From: Dunaliella salina
Taxonomy: Eukaryota; Chlorophyta; Chlorophyceae; Chlamydomonadales; Dunaliellaceae
Assembly (NCBI GenBank): GCA_002284615.2
Contig: MU070112.1
Location: 50,742 to 76,055 of the forward strand
Length of the DNA stretch: 25,314 nt
Direction: 5' to 3'
In this document: positions 8,389-18,842 of the stretch, piece after piece
Layout of the letters: each line of letters opens with the position of its first letter
Numbering within the stretch: the stretch's first letter is position 1
Translations under genes and position numbers: made by a program
The notes under the pieces: generated by a model
Databases searched by the model: none
What the model was told of the DNA's origin: nothing
Seen by the model: the letters and a program-made list of their open reading frames with translations, nothing else

Positions 8389-9548
8389 CACATTTGCCTG
8401 TCCTGCCTGACCGCAGTGTGAACTCCCATGAACAGGAAAGGAATATGCAACACGTAGCGCCTACGCAAACCGTCGAAACCTCTCCAATCAGCCAAACTTT
8501 TTCTAGCAATGTCAACGTCTCACACCAAGCCCAACCCAGCCACCCCATGGTAAAAGTAGATAAATTGAAAATCATGACCATGAGTGTCAGAGGCCTCTTT
8601 AAGAGTCAATGGGACCTCCACCATACCGTAGCCACCCACAATCCTGATATTTTAATTCTTACTGAGACCAAACTTTGCTGGAATTATAAACCCCATACCT
8701 GGATGGAATCACTCTTTAAAAACTACAAATACTGGTCAGCTTTCGACAAAACTGGTGGTACCACTATTTGCATTCGCAACACCTTAGCTCTAGCCACTCA
8801 GTGCACTCCAGCCTGCCTCAACTTTAAGGGAAGAATTGCTTCTGTCATACTCAAAGGAACCGACACTAATCTCCTCCTGCTCGGCACCTACTGGCCATCT
8901 GGCAGCTCTCATGGAGCTCTCACTGACAGGATCGAAATGCAACAGCACATCAAGACTTTGCTGGACACTCATAGCAATTGCACCCCTCTGATGATTGGGG
9001 ACATGAACGCTACGGTTAGAGATACAGACCGCACCAGCAATGTGTCCTACCATGCTGACAAAATGTACCGTGAATTCCTTCTCTCTAACAATCTATCCCC
9101 CTGCAAGGAAGACACCTGCAGACCCTGGACCCATTACCAAGCTACTGGCAAAGACGTCCACGACAATACATGCTACACGTATGGCCGCATCGATGATGTC
9201 ATATTACCCTTTGAGTGTGCCTGTAATACCCCCCCATGTTGTACTGACGAGCTAGGCTCCCTCAGCGATCATGTCCAACTCATTGCCGACATCCCTCTAA
9301 GCGCCCTTAGCATCCACATTCCTTTTCTTAAAGAAGCACAAATTGCCTGTCAGAGCCCACAGAAAGTCCTCGTTCGCCCCATCTCGGACTCAGACAGGAC
9401 AACTTTTGCGCATTCCTTGCAAGACCCAGCGCATGGGGTCCCCCAAAACCTTAGAAAAATTGCTGCAAACCCTTGACCCAGCCTGTACAGAAGCCATTAC
9501 ATTTTTAGATGATCTAAAGAATATACCTGCCAAACAAACCAAAAAAAC
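8389..9548 (+). pseudogene. LINE1 APE-type endonuclease domain
   Basis: This is an apurinic/apyrimidinic-type endonuclease that would nick target DNA for target-primed reverse transcription. Motifs in order: LKIMTMSVRG (N of the usual N-I/V-RG replaced by S), LTETK (catalytic Glu codon at 8664), LLGTYWPSG, IGDMNA (Asp 9000, Asn 9006), RIDDVI, and LSDH (Asp 9267, His 9270). Apart from the N-to-S change, the catalytic set is present. The frame is open from before the 5' junction to a TGA ending 9476. A frameshift near 9430 lets coding sense continue (TLEKLLQTLDPACTEAITFL) to about 9549. Confidence 0.85.
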
Positions 9549-10108
9549 TTGAGACACTCTGCAATGAACCGGCCTCTGATACAGTTGAAACTCTGGCAGA
9601 GGGCATCTCTAGCCTCATTCACTCTTCTTACCAAGTAGCATAGAAAGTGTGCAACACCAAAACTATCTCCTGACCACAACCACTACAACCCAAGGACTAC
9701 AAGCAATAAACGGCGCAAATTGAAAAAGAAGCTTTCCTTGATCAGGAACATCCAGTCTCAGCTGACCTCCCTTGCCATCAACACAAATGACTGCACCTCC
9801 ACCGTTTTGAAGCAAAATAGGGAAAATGCGAATCTCAGTTAAGCCATCTCAAACTTAACAGCCTTCAACTGGACATCCCTCCTCTTTCACAACTACAATA
9901 GCTCTCTGAGAGCGCTAAACAAGCCATAACTTACATAGATAAAACACGCAATAAAAACAACTTCAGCATTCAATCAAGTTGCTCGTAAAAAGATGCAAAA
10001 AAACAATCAACACAAATCCCAAACAAGCACACAAGGAAATCTTTAAAGACAAAAATCAGCAACCAAGAACAGGTCTCCAAGCACTCCAAGATTCAGAGAC
10101 GGGTAATA
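9549..10108 (+). pseudogene. LINE1 region between endonuclease and RT
   Basis: No frame is open for long. Short stretches in different frames (NEPASDTVETLAEGISSLIH at about 9566; NPKQAHKEIFKDKNQQPRTG at about 10015) keep coding character. The second aligns with HANQQVFKDSHSQPSN in LINE2 at about 8060. Several stops and frameshifts lie here, so this is the most decayed part of LINE1. Confidence 0.6.
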
Positions 10109-11954
10109 TTGACCAAGCAGGCACAAATTATTGAACACTATTACACACATGCTATGAAGGCAGTAGATATCGAACATGGCAAATATCTTCCACACAAAGC
10201 CCCTCGTGATTATCCTTGGGAGCAGACCAATCACTCTGCACCTGTGCCAGACCCATTTACTCTACGATCAAGGATCACACAAGGCGAATCGGAAGGGAAG
10301 GATCAAAGAGACTGGCTCCATTCCAATATCATGGACAAAAGTGCCTTTAATGGATGCATCAAAACCCTCAGTAACAACAAATCTCCAGGGCCAGATGGCA
10401 TAGTGAATGAGATCCTTAGAATGCTCTCCCTCAAAATCCAAGAGAGCATCCATAAGCTCTTCATCATCATGTGGGCTACGCGCCTCACCCCGGTGTCTTG
10501 GAAAATCAGTGAAACTATCCTCATTGACAAAAACAAAGGAGTGGAGACAGATATATCCTCCTACAGACCCATCGGACTAGCCAACACGCTTTAAAAGGTC
10601 TGGACGCGCAAGGTTATTAATACTCTCTATGAGTATGCAGTAGCACACTCCCTCCTGAGCTCTACACAAGCTGGCTTCCGGAATCAAAAAGATACCATGC
10701 ACCAACTCCAGAATGTCATCAAGGGACTTGAAGATGCCAAATTTTTGGAAAAGACGTCTATGCCCTCATTGTAGATTTCACTTCAGCCTTCAATACTACT
10801 GACCATGACAGGATGCTCTGGATAATGTACGATTTGGGCTTCCCGCCTGATGCTATAGAGACCGTCTAACATCTATATGAAAATGCCACTACTCAAGTGA
10901 GACTGCCCTCAGGGGTTAGCACTAAGCAAATTTACGTTGAAAGAGGTACAATTCAAGGCGATACACTCTCACCATTTCTCTTTCTCCTCTACGTGGAGCC
11001 TCTCTTGCGTTGGCTGCATGCCAGGGGGCGCGGCTACAAATATGGATGTGTCCCAGGCCAAACTACCACCGACAACCACCTTGCAGATAACCTTAGCAGC
11101 GCTGCCTTTGCTGATGACCTCCTCTGTTTAACTAGCACAATACAAGACCTGAAAGCGCAAGCCAGATAGCTCACCCTCTACTCTGACTGGGCCGCACTCA
11201 TTATTTCCGGCAGTAAGACTAAAGCTACCGGTATTCTACACAGCTATTCCAGAAAAGGTTACAATGGGATGACTCCTTCACAAGCACTCCATCAAAGACT
11301 GCAGGGAAAAATAGAAATCAAGGACAGAAAGCCCAGTTCCTCGCTCCAAGTGAGCCCTTCCTCTATCTTGGAGTTCAAATGACAATGGACTTTAACTGGA
11401 AGCACCAGATTCAGCGTATGACTTACAACCTCAAAAATAAGCTAGATAATCTTGAAGCATCCTATGCATCCCCACGCCAAGTGCTAAACATATTCCGCAC
11501 AGCCATAATCCCTAGCCTTGCTTACTCTCTTGCAGTAACTACCTGCACCCCTACTGACCTTAACATCTGGGACACCATGATAGACAGAATGGTCAAACAC
11601 AAACACAAACTCTGGAAGAGCACAGCTGCAGCAATGATCCGCGAAGATCTTGATAATTTTGGACTTGGACGCACTTCAATCTGTGCAGAATACCATAGAC
11701 GCCAGACTTTTGCTCTCTCTTCCAGCCTTGAGGACCCCTCAGTAAGACACCGCACAGTTAGCCTCAACCTCCCAACTAAGCAGATAGAAAACCTAAATAC
11801 TTTACCTGAAACCCACCTCACCAAACAAAAAGGAACAAATCTGCACATTAAACGTCAGCTCAACTATAACATGCGCGCTCGCCAGCTCACTAGCATCCAT
11901 TCCAGCAAGCTCCATCTCATGAATTTGGCACTAGGATGTTCAAGGAGGAGCTAG
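10109..11954 (+). pseudogene. LINE1 reverse transcriptase
   Basis: This would be an RNA-dependent DNA polymerase copying the element's RNA at the nicked target. RT motifs in order: NNKSPGPDGIVNEIL, the WK...I.I.KNKG segment, SSYRPIGLANTL, QAGFRNQKDTMHQLQ, motif A ALIVDFTSAFNTTDHD (first catalytic Asp codon 10774), motif B RGTIQGDTLSPFLF, and motif C AFADDLLCL (the Asp pair at 11113-11118), then LYLGVQM and a thumb-like region to 11954. All three catalytic Asp are intact. Inactivating changes are TAA at 10592, TAA at 10867, TAG at 11167, a frameshift near 10740 and another near 11330. Confidence 0.9.
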
Positions 11955-12768
11955 AGCACATTTGTGAAGCCCTTACCTTGCACAAGCCACCTCCACACAA
12001 TCTCCCTACTCTCATCACCTGCATTATGCAACCTCTGCTGAATATGGGAATCAGTGGGCTACATGAGCTTACATCTCCACGCAACACTCACATCATCTCA
12101 GTTTCTCAACTTCAGGCTAAACACACCAAGGTGAACAGCAAATGCAAAATTGCACTTAACAGGCTGGCAGCTCTTGTCAACCTTGCCCCACAACAAGAAT
12201 TGAACACATCCTCTATCCAAAAGATCATTGCCTACAAAAGCACTGAAGCAAACACCCTCACAGTTTACCGTCGTATCAACAACACACATATGAGCGGCCT
12301 TACCAACACAAGCACGGGTGGGGAACAGCCCCCCCACACCCAGGATTTCCAACCAACAAGCTCCCAACCCAACTTTATCCCCCCCACTCAAGCAGTGCCA
12401 CTGCCACAGCCTCGCTCCACATCTTACTACACTCATGAACACACCGGACGCCGCCTCAAACGTACAATCATCCTACACCCATCAGTTGTCCTGAAACACA
12501 ACAAGTTGTTAACGTCATGGAAGTACAATCACTGGAGGAGCCAATCTGCAAAAGAACTCGCTCCAATGCTACACTCAACATCACCCCCACACAAGCACTC
12601 CGCCCCTCTGCGGACAGACTCAATGCAAGCCTGGATACTCCGGCTCCTGCCATACAAGATACCTCTGCAAAAGGGCCACCCAGCAAACGCACATGCTCAG
12701 CATTGAGGAATACCTCTTCTTCCATGTCCCAATTCAGCCAGGCTAGCCCAAATGATAGTAATTCATAA
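11936..12768 (+). pseudogene. LINE1 linker between RT and PHD finger
   Basis: The open frame 11936-12706 encodes a basic, Thr/Ser/Pro/His-rich segment beginning EELEHICEALTLHKPPPHN, with KCKIALNRLAALVNL near residue 70. LINE2 keeps a matching KRTIALNRLASLTN at about 18470. From about 12517 a second frame looks more coding-like (ICKRTRSNATLNI ... DTPAPAIQDTS, ending 12768), implying a frameshift. No known domain is recognised. It may serve as an RNA-binding or flexible tether. Confidence 0.55.
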
Positions 12769-12927
12769 GCTTGTCTGAGCACTGCTCACCATATCCCTAC
12801 ACAACCCAAACCCCCAAGCACAAAGCACCAACATCGGAAAGACGATTGTCTCAACCCTCAGACACAAACTCTTACTCCGCACAGCCTAGATAATCAAACA
12901 AACAGACCCTGAAAGAAAAAGCAACAT

Positions 12928-14076
12928 TTGCTCCACACAGACAGAGAGATCATTTCCCCAGCCATCTACTCTCTAAGCTCCCTTGCCCAAGGCCCAAAAG
13001 TCTGGAACTATAGGAGAAACACAGCTGAGAAACTTGCTGAAGAGACTACTGCTAGCCATGCTATCAGTTCTATTTTCTATCATGATTTATATATTACTTA
13101 CATAGATGATTGGAGAATTTGTACGGATAACAAGAAAGAACAGTCAAGCTCCCCCGCCCACCTCCAAGTGCAATATCACACCCATTACGCACCTATGATC
13201 ATTGAAAAATGGGCCCTGCCACTGTTCAAACAAGCTAACCTTGTGCCTGATGATGTCTCACCTGCTGCTCGCACTGGTGTTGAGTGTGCATGCTGCCAAA
13301 TATGCAATTACCACCATAGTTATGAAACTGGAACCTTTGATCCTCCATTTCCTGATATGTACATTTGTGATGTGTGCCACCGGACGTACCATTGGGAATG
13401 CATGAAGGAACTTGGATGCTACTCGGATGAGCAAAGACAAGAAATTGCAACAGCTGACACATGGGCATGTCTTGCCTGTGCAAGCCTAAATGATGCCCAA
13501 AAAATTGAAAGAGAGCGGCAGACTAAACAAGAACTCAGGAGGGTCACATGGAAGCCCTCCTGGGAATCAGAAGGTCTACCGGAGACATGGCCCAAATTTA
13601 AAGAGTGCTTACTTAAGTTCGAAGCAGAACAGAGCGAGCCTAACCTCTCAACACCCACGGCAGATTCTACCCTCCCAAACCTTGAAAGACAGGGCTTTGA
13701 AAAACCTAATGAAACCAATGTATGGCAGCAGAACATGGACACAGAATTGTGCAACAGAATCACATTTGATACAAACCCCACTAATCCACAAGCAGATATG
13801 AAACCTACAGGCTCATGCAAATACTGGCTGCGCAAGGTTGACCTTGTGAAGTACACGGATCAGCAATCCCCATATTTAGCATCTTCTGACGCAGGATCCC
13901 ACAGCCATTCCCCTCCTACTCCTTTCCCCCTCATTCTCCCAGAAATATACACGGCGCACATGGCTTGCATTTACAATAAGCAAGGCAAGCCAGTTGGAAT
14001 GATATCCCCGAACCGCTTCCAAATCCTCTACAGGGCTTTTATGGGGCCAAGCTTGCTGGCATGCACGAGAAAATAA
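12928..14076 (+). pseudogene. LINE1 PHD-finger region
   Basis: A 382-codon open frame with a PHD-type zinc finger at residues 120-184 (13285-13479). The ligands are an N-terminal cluster CACCQIC, then YICDVCHRTYHWEC (C-x2-C-x4-H-x2-C), then WACLAC, the standard C4HC3 order with the Trp two residues before the last Cys pair. PHD fingers usually read histone H3 tails. In a retrotransposon this could steer insertion toward particular chromatin (inference). At residues 199-220 is VTWKPSWESEGLPETWPKF, whose V-x-W-x-P-x-WE pattern recalls part of a chromodomain. LINE2 retains the same region at 19015-19310. The frame ends 14076 and coding continues in another frame from 14061, so a frameshift lies there. 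Confidence 0.75.
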
Positions 14077-14930
14077 TACTAGCTCCTGGCAGCTTTGCTA
14101 CTGAGCTGCAAGGGCTCCTTTCCCACAAATCCATGCTTGAAAGAAAGTACTCTAGCAAGAAGATCAGACTCTTTCTCACGAGCTCTTTCAACTCACATCC
14201 GTACTGCCCTCCAAAAATGGGCTTTGGTAACCCAAGAAAAAATGGCCTCCCCACTAGACCACAACCCACAATGCCAGAATTTGGAGTGCGCACTCCCGAG
14301 ACACTCTTTTTTGGTGCCATGCATAATGCCTTCTCATCCAAATTCTCAGGCTTCTCAGTCTGCCATCCCATTTATGATGAGGGAATCATGACCCAAGCTT
14401 TACAACATGCCATTTACTCTGCCATTCTCAACACAGAAGCTACTGCTACATTCATGTTCCTTCCGGCTTGGAATAAAGACATGATAACCAACCCCTACTC
14501 CAAACTTGTCACTGCCTACCCCCACCTCTGTTACAACCTCGGCACCATACCTTGCAAAAAACTTGGTTACAGTGCCCCGCAATCCTGCCCTAACCAAGAG
14601 ATACCTCTACCTCAGCATACCTGGGACCTTTGTATATTTGCTGTTTGGAACACTGCAGCTCGAGTTCATCTCAATAACCATAACAAAGACTGGATACAAG
14701 GCCTGAAAGGAGATTTGAAAGGAACTATACAGTGGAATCTGATGAATGTCAGCAGCCACCCTGTCCTAAATTCCATGCATTCTCACATGCCAGGTTTCAA
14801 TAAACTGGAACGCCTCCCATTTGACAAACAACATTTCTCCAAAAACCCTAAAAATCCACACATGACTGTCCAACATACAGACTCGGTGCCCAGCCAATCC
14901 AGTGCAATCCTAACTCTTAAAGTTGCTGAT
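14061..14930 (+). pseudogene. LINE1 methyltransferase-like segment
   Basis: This is the first 290 codons of an open frame that continues into RNase H. The core is FFGAMHNAFSSKFSGF followed at once by SVCHPIYDEGIMTQALQHAI, then TATFMFLPAW and, further on, HTWDLCIFAVWN. This order resembles the DAFS..W....NPPF arrangement of N6-adenine DNA methyltransferases, followed by a helix, a hydrophobic strand and LPxW. The catalytic NPP(F/Y) would correspond here to CHPIY, so activity is not expected. The family assignment is my inference and needs a profile search. A plain retroelement-specific domain is the alternative. Confidence 0.4.
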
Positions 14931-15419
14931 TGGAGAACATGGGCATACACAGATGGCAGCTGCCTTGTCCATAACGGAAAGCAAGAAATTGGAGCAGGCG
15001 TCTGCTGCCCGTCCACTGACAGCAAGAACTTTGTAGAACCAAACGTTGCTGGGATTACTAAAACCATCACTAGATCTGAATTGGCAGCAATTGCTGCTGT
15101 TGTCATTACCAAACATGCAGACGTTGCATCAGACAGTCTCACCTTTCTAACAAAACAAATATGTTAACAACTCCTTTATCCTGTAAGACACCTCAGGCAT
15201 ATCCAAGGAGACGTCCTTAAAATGATTTCAACTTTCATTAGAGACTCCCATACCAAAATTCGAATTTACAAGGTGAAGTCCCACGCTGGCATCGCTGGAA
15301 ATGAATGTGCAGATGCTATTGCAAAACATCAGGCAAAGCGAGCCCAGAACTGCGTGGCAGACACCGAGATTCCTGGTGCAGTCTTGGTGGAAATCCATTT
15401 ACAAACATTTTCTGGTTAG
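14931..15419 (+). pseudogene. LINE1 RNase H domain
   Basis: This is an RNase H1-type domain that would degrade the RNA of the RNA-DNA hybrid. Motifs: AYTDGSCL (catalytic Asp at 14952), TRSELAAIAAV (Glu at 15078), ASDSL (Asp at 15132) and, after an in-frame TAA at 15165-15167, IYKVKSHAGIAGNECADAIA carrying the conserved His and the final Asp. All four acidic positions are present. The only visible break inside the domain is the TAA at 15165. The frame ends at TAG 15419, and coding continues in another frame of the next entry. Confidence 0.85.
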
Positions 15420-16642
15420 CCAAGGAAGAAAGAGTGCATGCTGCAGGCACATCTGCGGGTCAACCACCCGCCCAAAAGCTCACCTATTTCCCCAATCTTC
15501 AAGATGCCCTCAAATCCCACATGCATTCTAAACACAAGCTTGGATATGCCAATGCCAAAACAGGCTACTACTCTTGCTATCAAAATTTATTCCCGCAAGT
15601 AGACAAAAAAATCAGCAATGCCTTCAGAAATATGCTCAATATTCCTGTACCCATGAAGCGGACCATCCTGCAGTACCGCACAGGCACCCTCTACAACCAA
15701 AAACATGCAGCACGTTTTAGAAGGTCAACTGATCCATCTTGTCCCCTCCCAGGCTGCCATCATTTGGACCGCGCACTACACATGCTCTCAGGCTGCCAAA
15801 ACCATATAATCTCCAACATGAAAACTGAACGCCATAACATTGCAGGCAGAATGATTACAAAAGACCTTTGCAAATGCCCTGTAGGGGCAGGCCTAGTATA
15901 CACAGACATAGGAAGCGGTTTTAAGCTTGCTCAACACAACCTCCAACTCCCTACACATGCCTCAAACAGAGCTTTACCTGCTTACTTCTTCCCTCGTAAC
16001 CTTTCAGGGAGGAAAAGACTCAACTCCAGTCGACCAGATGCTGTTTTGATCACCCCTTTNAATGCCAAACATACTTCTCACAATGTTTCTCCTACCCATT
16101 CCCATCATGCTCTGCGCAGCTCCTCATGGAGGACCACCAGAACTAGCCGCATGAGACAACCCCATGAGCTTCATGCAAATAAACGCCATGTGCACCTAAC
16201 AGAAATCAAGTTCTGTGAAGACACAAGGCTAGAGCATCAGTTGAACGCAGCAAAGTAGCAGCATGCAGACCTTTGTAAACTTATTAACGCTAAATCTGTT
16301 ACATTTCACCCTATTCTCCTGGGTGTAGGTGGAACTACTTACACTGAGCATACCCTGAAGCAATTCAAACAACTAAAATTGGATCGCCAGCGTGCCACAA
16401 AACTTGCTAAACAACTTCATGCCCATTCTGTTCAATATGCCCACAAACTAGTCATCACACGCCGCGCTATTGAAAACAAGAATACTTCCCACAGCCAGGT
16501 TCTAGAGCCAGATGCTTCTTGTAACCCTCCAGATATCTATCGATCCACATTAGCACTCTCTTTTTTGTACTTTGTGGTGGAGGGGGCACACGGCTCTTTT
16601 CCTTCCTCAATTGATGTAGGGAGAGTTTCTCTGCCTACGTAG
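15386..16642 (+). pseudogene. LINE1 C-terminal zinc-ligand and PD-(D/E)xK-like domain
   Basis: After a frameshift near 15390 the protein continues NIFWLAKEERVHAAG. It includes LQYRTGTLYNQKHAARF and CPLPGCHHLDRALHMLSGCQ, a C-x4-C-x1-H pattern like the zinc region seen after RNase H in other LINEs. It then has SSRPDAVLITP (Arg codon 16031) and HLTEIKFCEDT (Glu 16202, Lys 16208). RPD followed some 55 residues later by ExK after a hydrophobic strand is the signature of PD-(D/E)xK nucleases. A TAG at 16256 interrupts, then HADLCKLINAK, HPILLGVGGTTYTEHT and a helical end follow. Conservation of this end in a second copy (20692-20976) argues that it is a genuine part of the element. One ambiguous base lies at 16060, between the two motifs. 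Confidence 0.6.
16616..16638 (+). other. LINE1 3' UTR hairpin
   Basis: GTAGGGAGA-GTT-TCTC-TG-CCTAC forms a 9-bp stem with a 2-nt bulge, and the element ends 24 bp later in T-rich sequence. The same hairpin lies at 21255-21277, near the other LINE 3' end, with one base changed in the bulge. Hairpins near the 3' end are bound by the RT of several LINE families to start copying. Confidence 0.65.
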
Positions 16643-16662
16643 ATTTTATGTTCTTTTCTTTC

Positions 16663-17580
16663 TGCCAATGAGCTCCTCAAAGCCCTGCCCCTACAATACA
16701 AAGACATCCTTCACCAGCTTTACACCATCAAGTGGGCCAGAGAAATTACTCCTGGATTCTGAAGAGTTAGCGACACAATCCTTGTCCACGAACAAAAGGG
16801 ACCAGAGACTGATATTGCTTCATACAGACCAATAGGCCTTGCCAATACTCTCTGGATTAGACGCTCTGGATGGTCTAATATGTAACTGTATGAACATGCA
16901 CTGTATGAATATGCAGAAGAACATTCTATTCTCAGCAACATGCAAGCTAAATTCCGCAAAGCAGCAACTACAAAAGTTAATCATAACTCTTGAAGATGCT
17001 AAGGCATTCAATCAAGATATCTATGTCCTTATTGTGGACCTTACCTCCGCTTTCAATACCACTGATCATGAAAAGCTACTTATTATCATGTACGACTTGG
17101 GATTCCCCACAGATGCTATTGATGTGGTCAAAAACCTTTGCCATCAAGCAAGCACACGAGTCAGACTCCCCACAAGTATAGACTACACCTCTGAAATTCC
17201 TGTAGAAAGGAACTTTACAAGAGAACACACTTTCTCTCTCCCTTTTTCTCATCTACATCAAACCTCTGCTCCGCTGGCTGCACGTCGGAAATTGGGGTTA
17301 CACACATACATGCACCTCTCCTGCATCTTCACAACAATATAGAATTAGAAACACGATGAGCAGTGGAGCCTTTTCTGATGACCTCATTTGCCTAATAAAA
17401 ACATTCCAAAACCTCCAGCTTCAAGCCAAGAAACTTAATCTGCAGATTGGCCACACCTCATCATCTCTGGAAACAAAACCAAGGTTACCTGCATCCTGCA
17501 CAGCAGAGGGAGTACACAGCTGCACAGCAACACAAACATGTCAGATTTTGCCCAATACTTACTTACTGGAAGAATCTTAA
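16663..17580 (+). pseudogene. LINE2 reverse transcriptase remnant
   Basis: Pieces in several frames: LHQLYTIKWAREITPGF with a TGA in place of the expected Trp, IASYRPIGLANTL, and motif A VLIVDLTSAFNTTDHEK (Asp codon 17037). Motif B survives only as frameshifted VERNFTREHTFSLPFS. Motif C is AFSDDLICL (Asp pair 17377-17382, Ala changed to Ser). Between the fingers and motif A the text is scrambled by a small duplication (TGTATGAAnATGCA near 16890). It cannot be functional. Confidence 0.8.
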
Positions 17581-18842
17581 TGCAAGGCCAACCAGCCCAA
17601 TTCATGCGCCCTGATGAACTTTTCCGCTACCTGGGTGTCTTAATAACCATGGACCTCAACTGGTCTTACCACCTATAGAGTATGACTATAAACTTTCTGA
17701 CAAATTACCAAGACTTGAACAATCATATGCTAGCCCCAAACAACAACATTAGACACATTGCGCACTGCTGTCATATCTAGCATAGCTTATGCCTCCCCCG
17801 TTACACCATGCTCACAGGCAAATCTGGAACACCGGGACACCGGTACCTCTGTACTTCCTACCATCTAAAGGAAAAGAAAAGAAAAGAAAAGTCTGCGCAA
17901 GCCCGAGGCCGCATGCATTAAGGGAAGGTCCACTAACTAACAAGCTAGCAAGCTAGCAAGGAGCATCTAAAGGAAATTTAGACTGTGGTTAAAAACTTGC
18001 GTGGCCCTCCTTCAAGAAGACAAACAGAATTTTGGCCTGGGGTGTACATCTTTGACAGTCGAATATCACTATAGATATGCTGTTGCTCCAACCACTAGCC
18101 TAAATGACAAGTCAAGAAAAGGCCAACCTATTATTACGATGCCAGACTGCTCACATACAAAAATAGCCAATGGCCTGTCAGGCCCTCGCTCTCAAACTCC
18201 CAAATAAATCAGTCATTTGCTTAAATACAACTACGGGCGTGACAGTGCATCAGTATACATGCAAGTGGCTTAAATCTCACATATCAGGGCCTACTCCCCT
18301 TCACTGACATCTTTCAGCCTAGCAAACACCCACACTCCCAAGACTGATCGCTTGCATTGTACACCCTCTCATGGAAGGCATTTCCAATTTCTTTCCTGTC
18401 CTTTCTGATGAGCACACACACGTCTTACATGCCAAAGCTCAGAATTCCTACCATCACAACATGAAGGAGAAGCGGACTATCGCTCTCAACAGGCTTGCTT
18501 CTCTCACAAACTGCACTAATCTCAGTCAATCCAACCCAAACAAACCTCCAGGACTCAGTCATACAAATAAATCAAACCCCTCTTAACCTACTCACCCAGC
18601 ATACACCCTTAGGATGGTCCTGGACCTCACAACAATGCCTGTCTGTTCTAGAACAGATGATAGATCTATCCAATCGAGACAGCCACAGCAACAAACGACT
18701 GAACTCAACCCTGCCAAGACCTCATCACATACAATTCACTCCAGAAACACAAACCACAAAGAGGCATAAACACAACTCCACATGGTTCTTTACATGTCCC
18801 ACTGAAAGAGGTCAATTCACCCACTGTGAACACAAAATCCAT
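17581..18842 (+). pseudogene. LINE2 post-RT remnant
   Basis: FRYLGVLITMDLNWSYHL (about 17618) matches the YLGVQMTMDFNWKHQI stretch of LINE1. QNFGLGCTSLTVEYHYR (about 18028) matches DNFGLGRTSICAEYHRR. KRTIALNRLASLTN (about 18470) matches the LINE1 linker. The segments lie in different frames and are separated by stops. The short retroposon at 17862-17976 lies within this region. Confidence 0.7.
17862..17976 (+). mobile_element. 89-bp short retroposon, copy 2, with 13-bp target duplication
   Basis: The insertion 17875-17963 is flanked by perfect 13-bp copies of CATCTAAAGGAAA (17862-17874 and 17964-17976). It starts with an AGAAA-type run, includes GAGGCCGCATG and TTAAGGGAAGGTC, and ends CAAGCTAGCAAGCTAGCAAG plus GAG. 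The body and tail are shared with 6460-6543. It is inserted within LINE2, so it is younger than LINE2. Confidence 0.75.

Larger units (their letters stand above)
8389..16662 (+). mobile_element. LINE1: 8.3-kb non-LTR retrotransposon, decayed
   Basis: The boundaries are set by the interrupted LINE2 RT gene and by a 6-bp near-duplication, TGTCAA (8383-8388) and TGCCAA (16663-16668). Order of parts: APE-type endonuclease (8560-9300), RT (10109-11170), thumb/connection (11330-11954), linker (to 12768), PHD finger (13285-13479), methyltransferase-like segment (about 14280-14660), RNase H (14931-15360), zinc-ligand region (about 15690-15830), PD-(D/E)xK-like domain (16031-16500), and a 3' UTR with a hairpin. 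At least five stops and several frameshifts inactivate it. The coding frame is already open at the 5' junction with no separate ORF1, so it is 5'-truncated or of single-ORF type. Confidence 0.85.

Noticed and set aside
7774..8421. A single 215-codon protein across 7774-8421
   Set aside because: The middle aligns with LINE2 pre-RT sequence, but the first 55 or so codons are antisense to the gag-like frame. After about 8300 the true LINE reading shifts frame, so it is not one gene.
12098..12442. A 114-codon - strand frame opposite the LINE1 linker
   Set aside because: It is the shadow of the + strand LINE reading, which has a homologous counterpart in LINE2.
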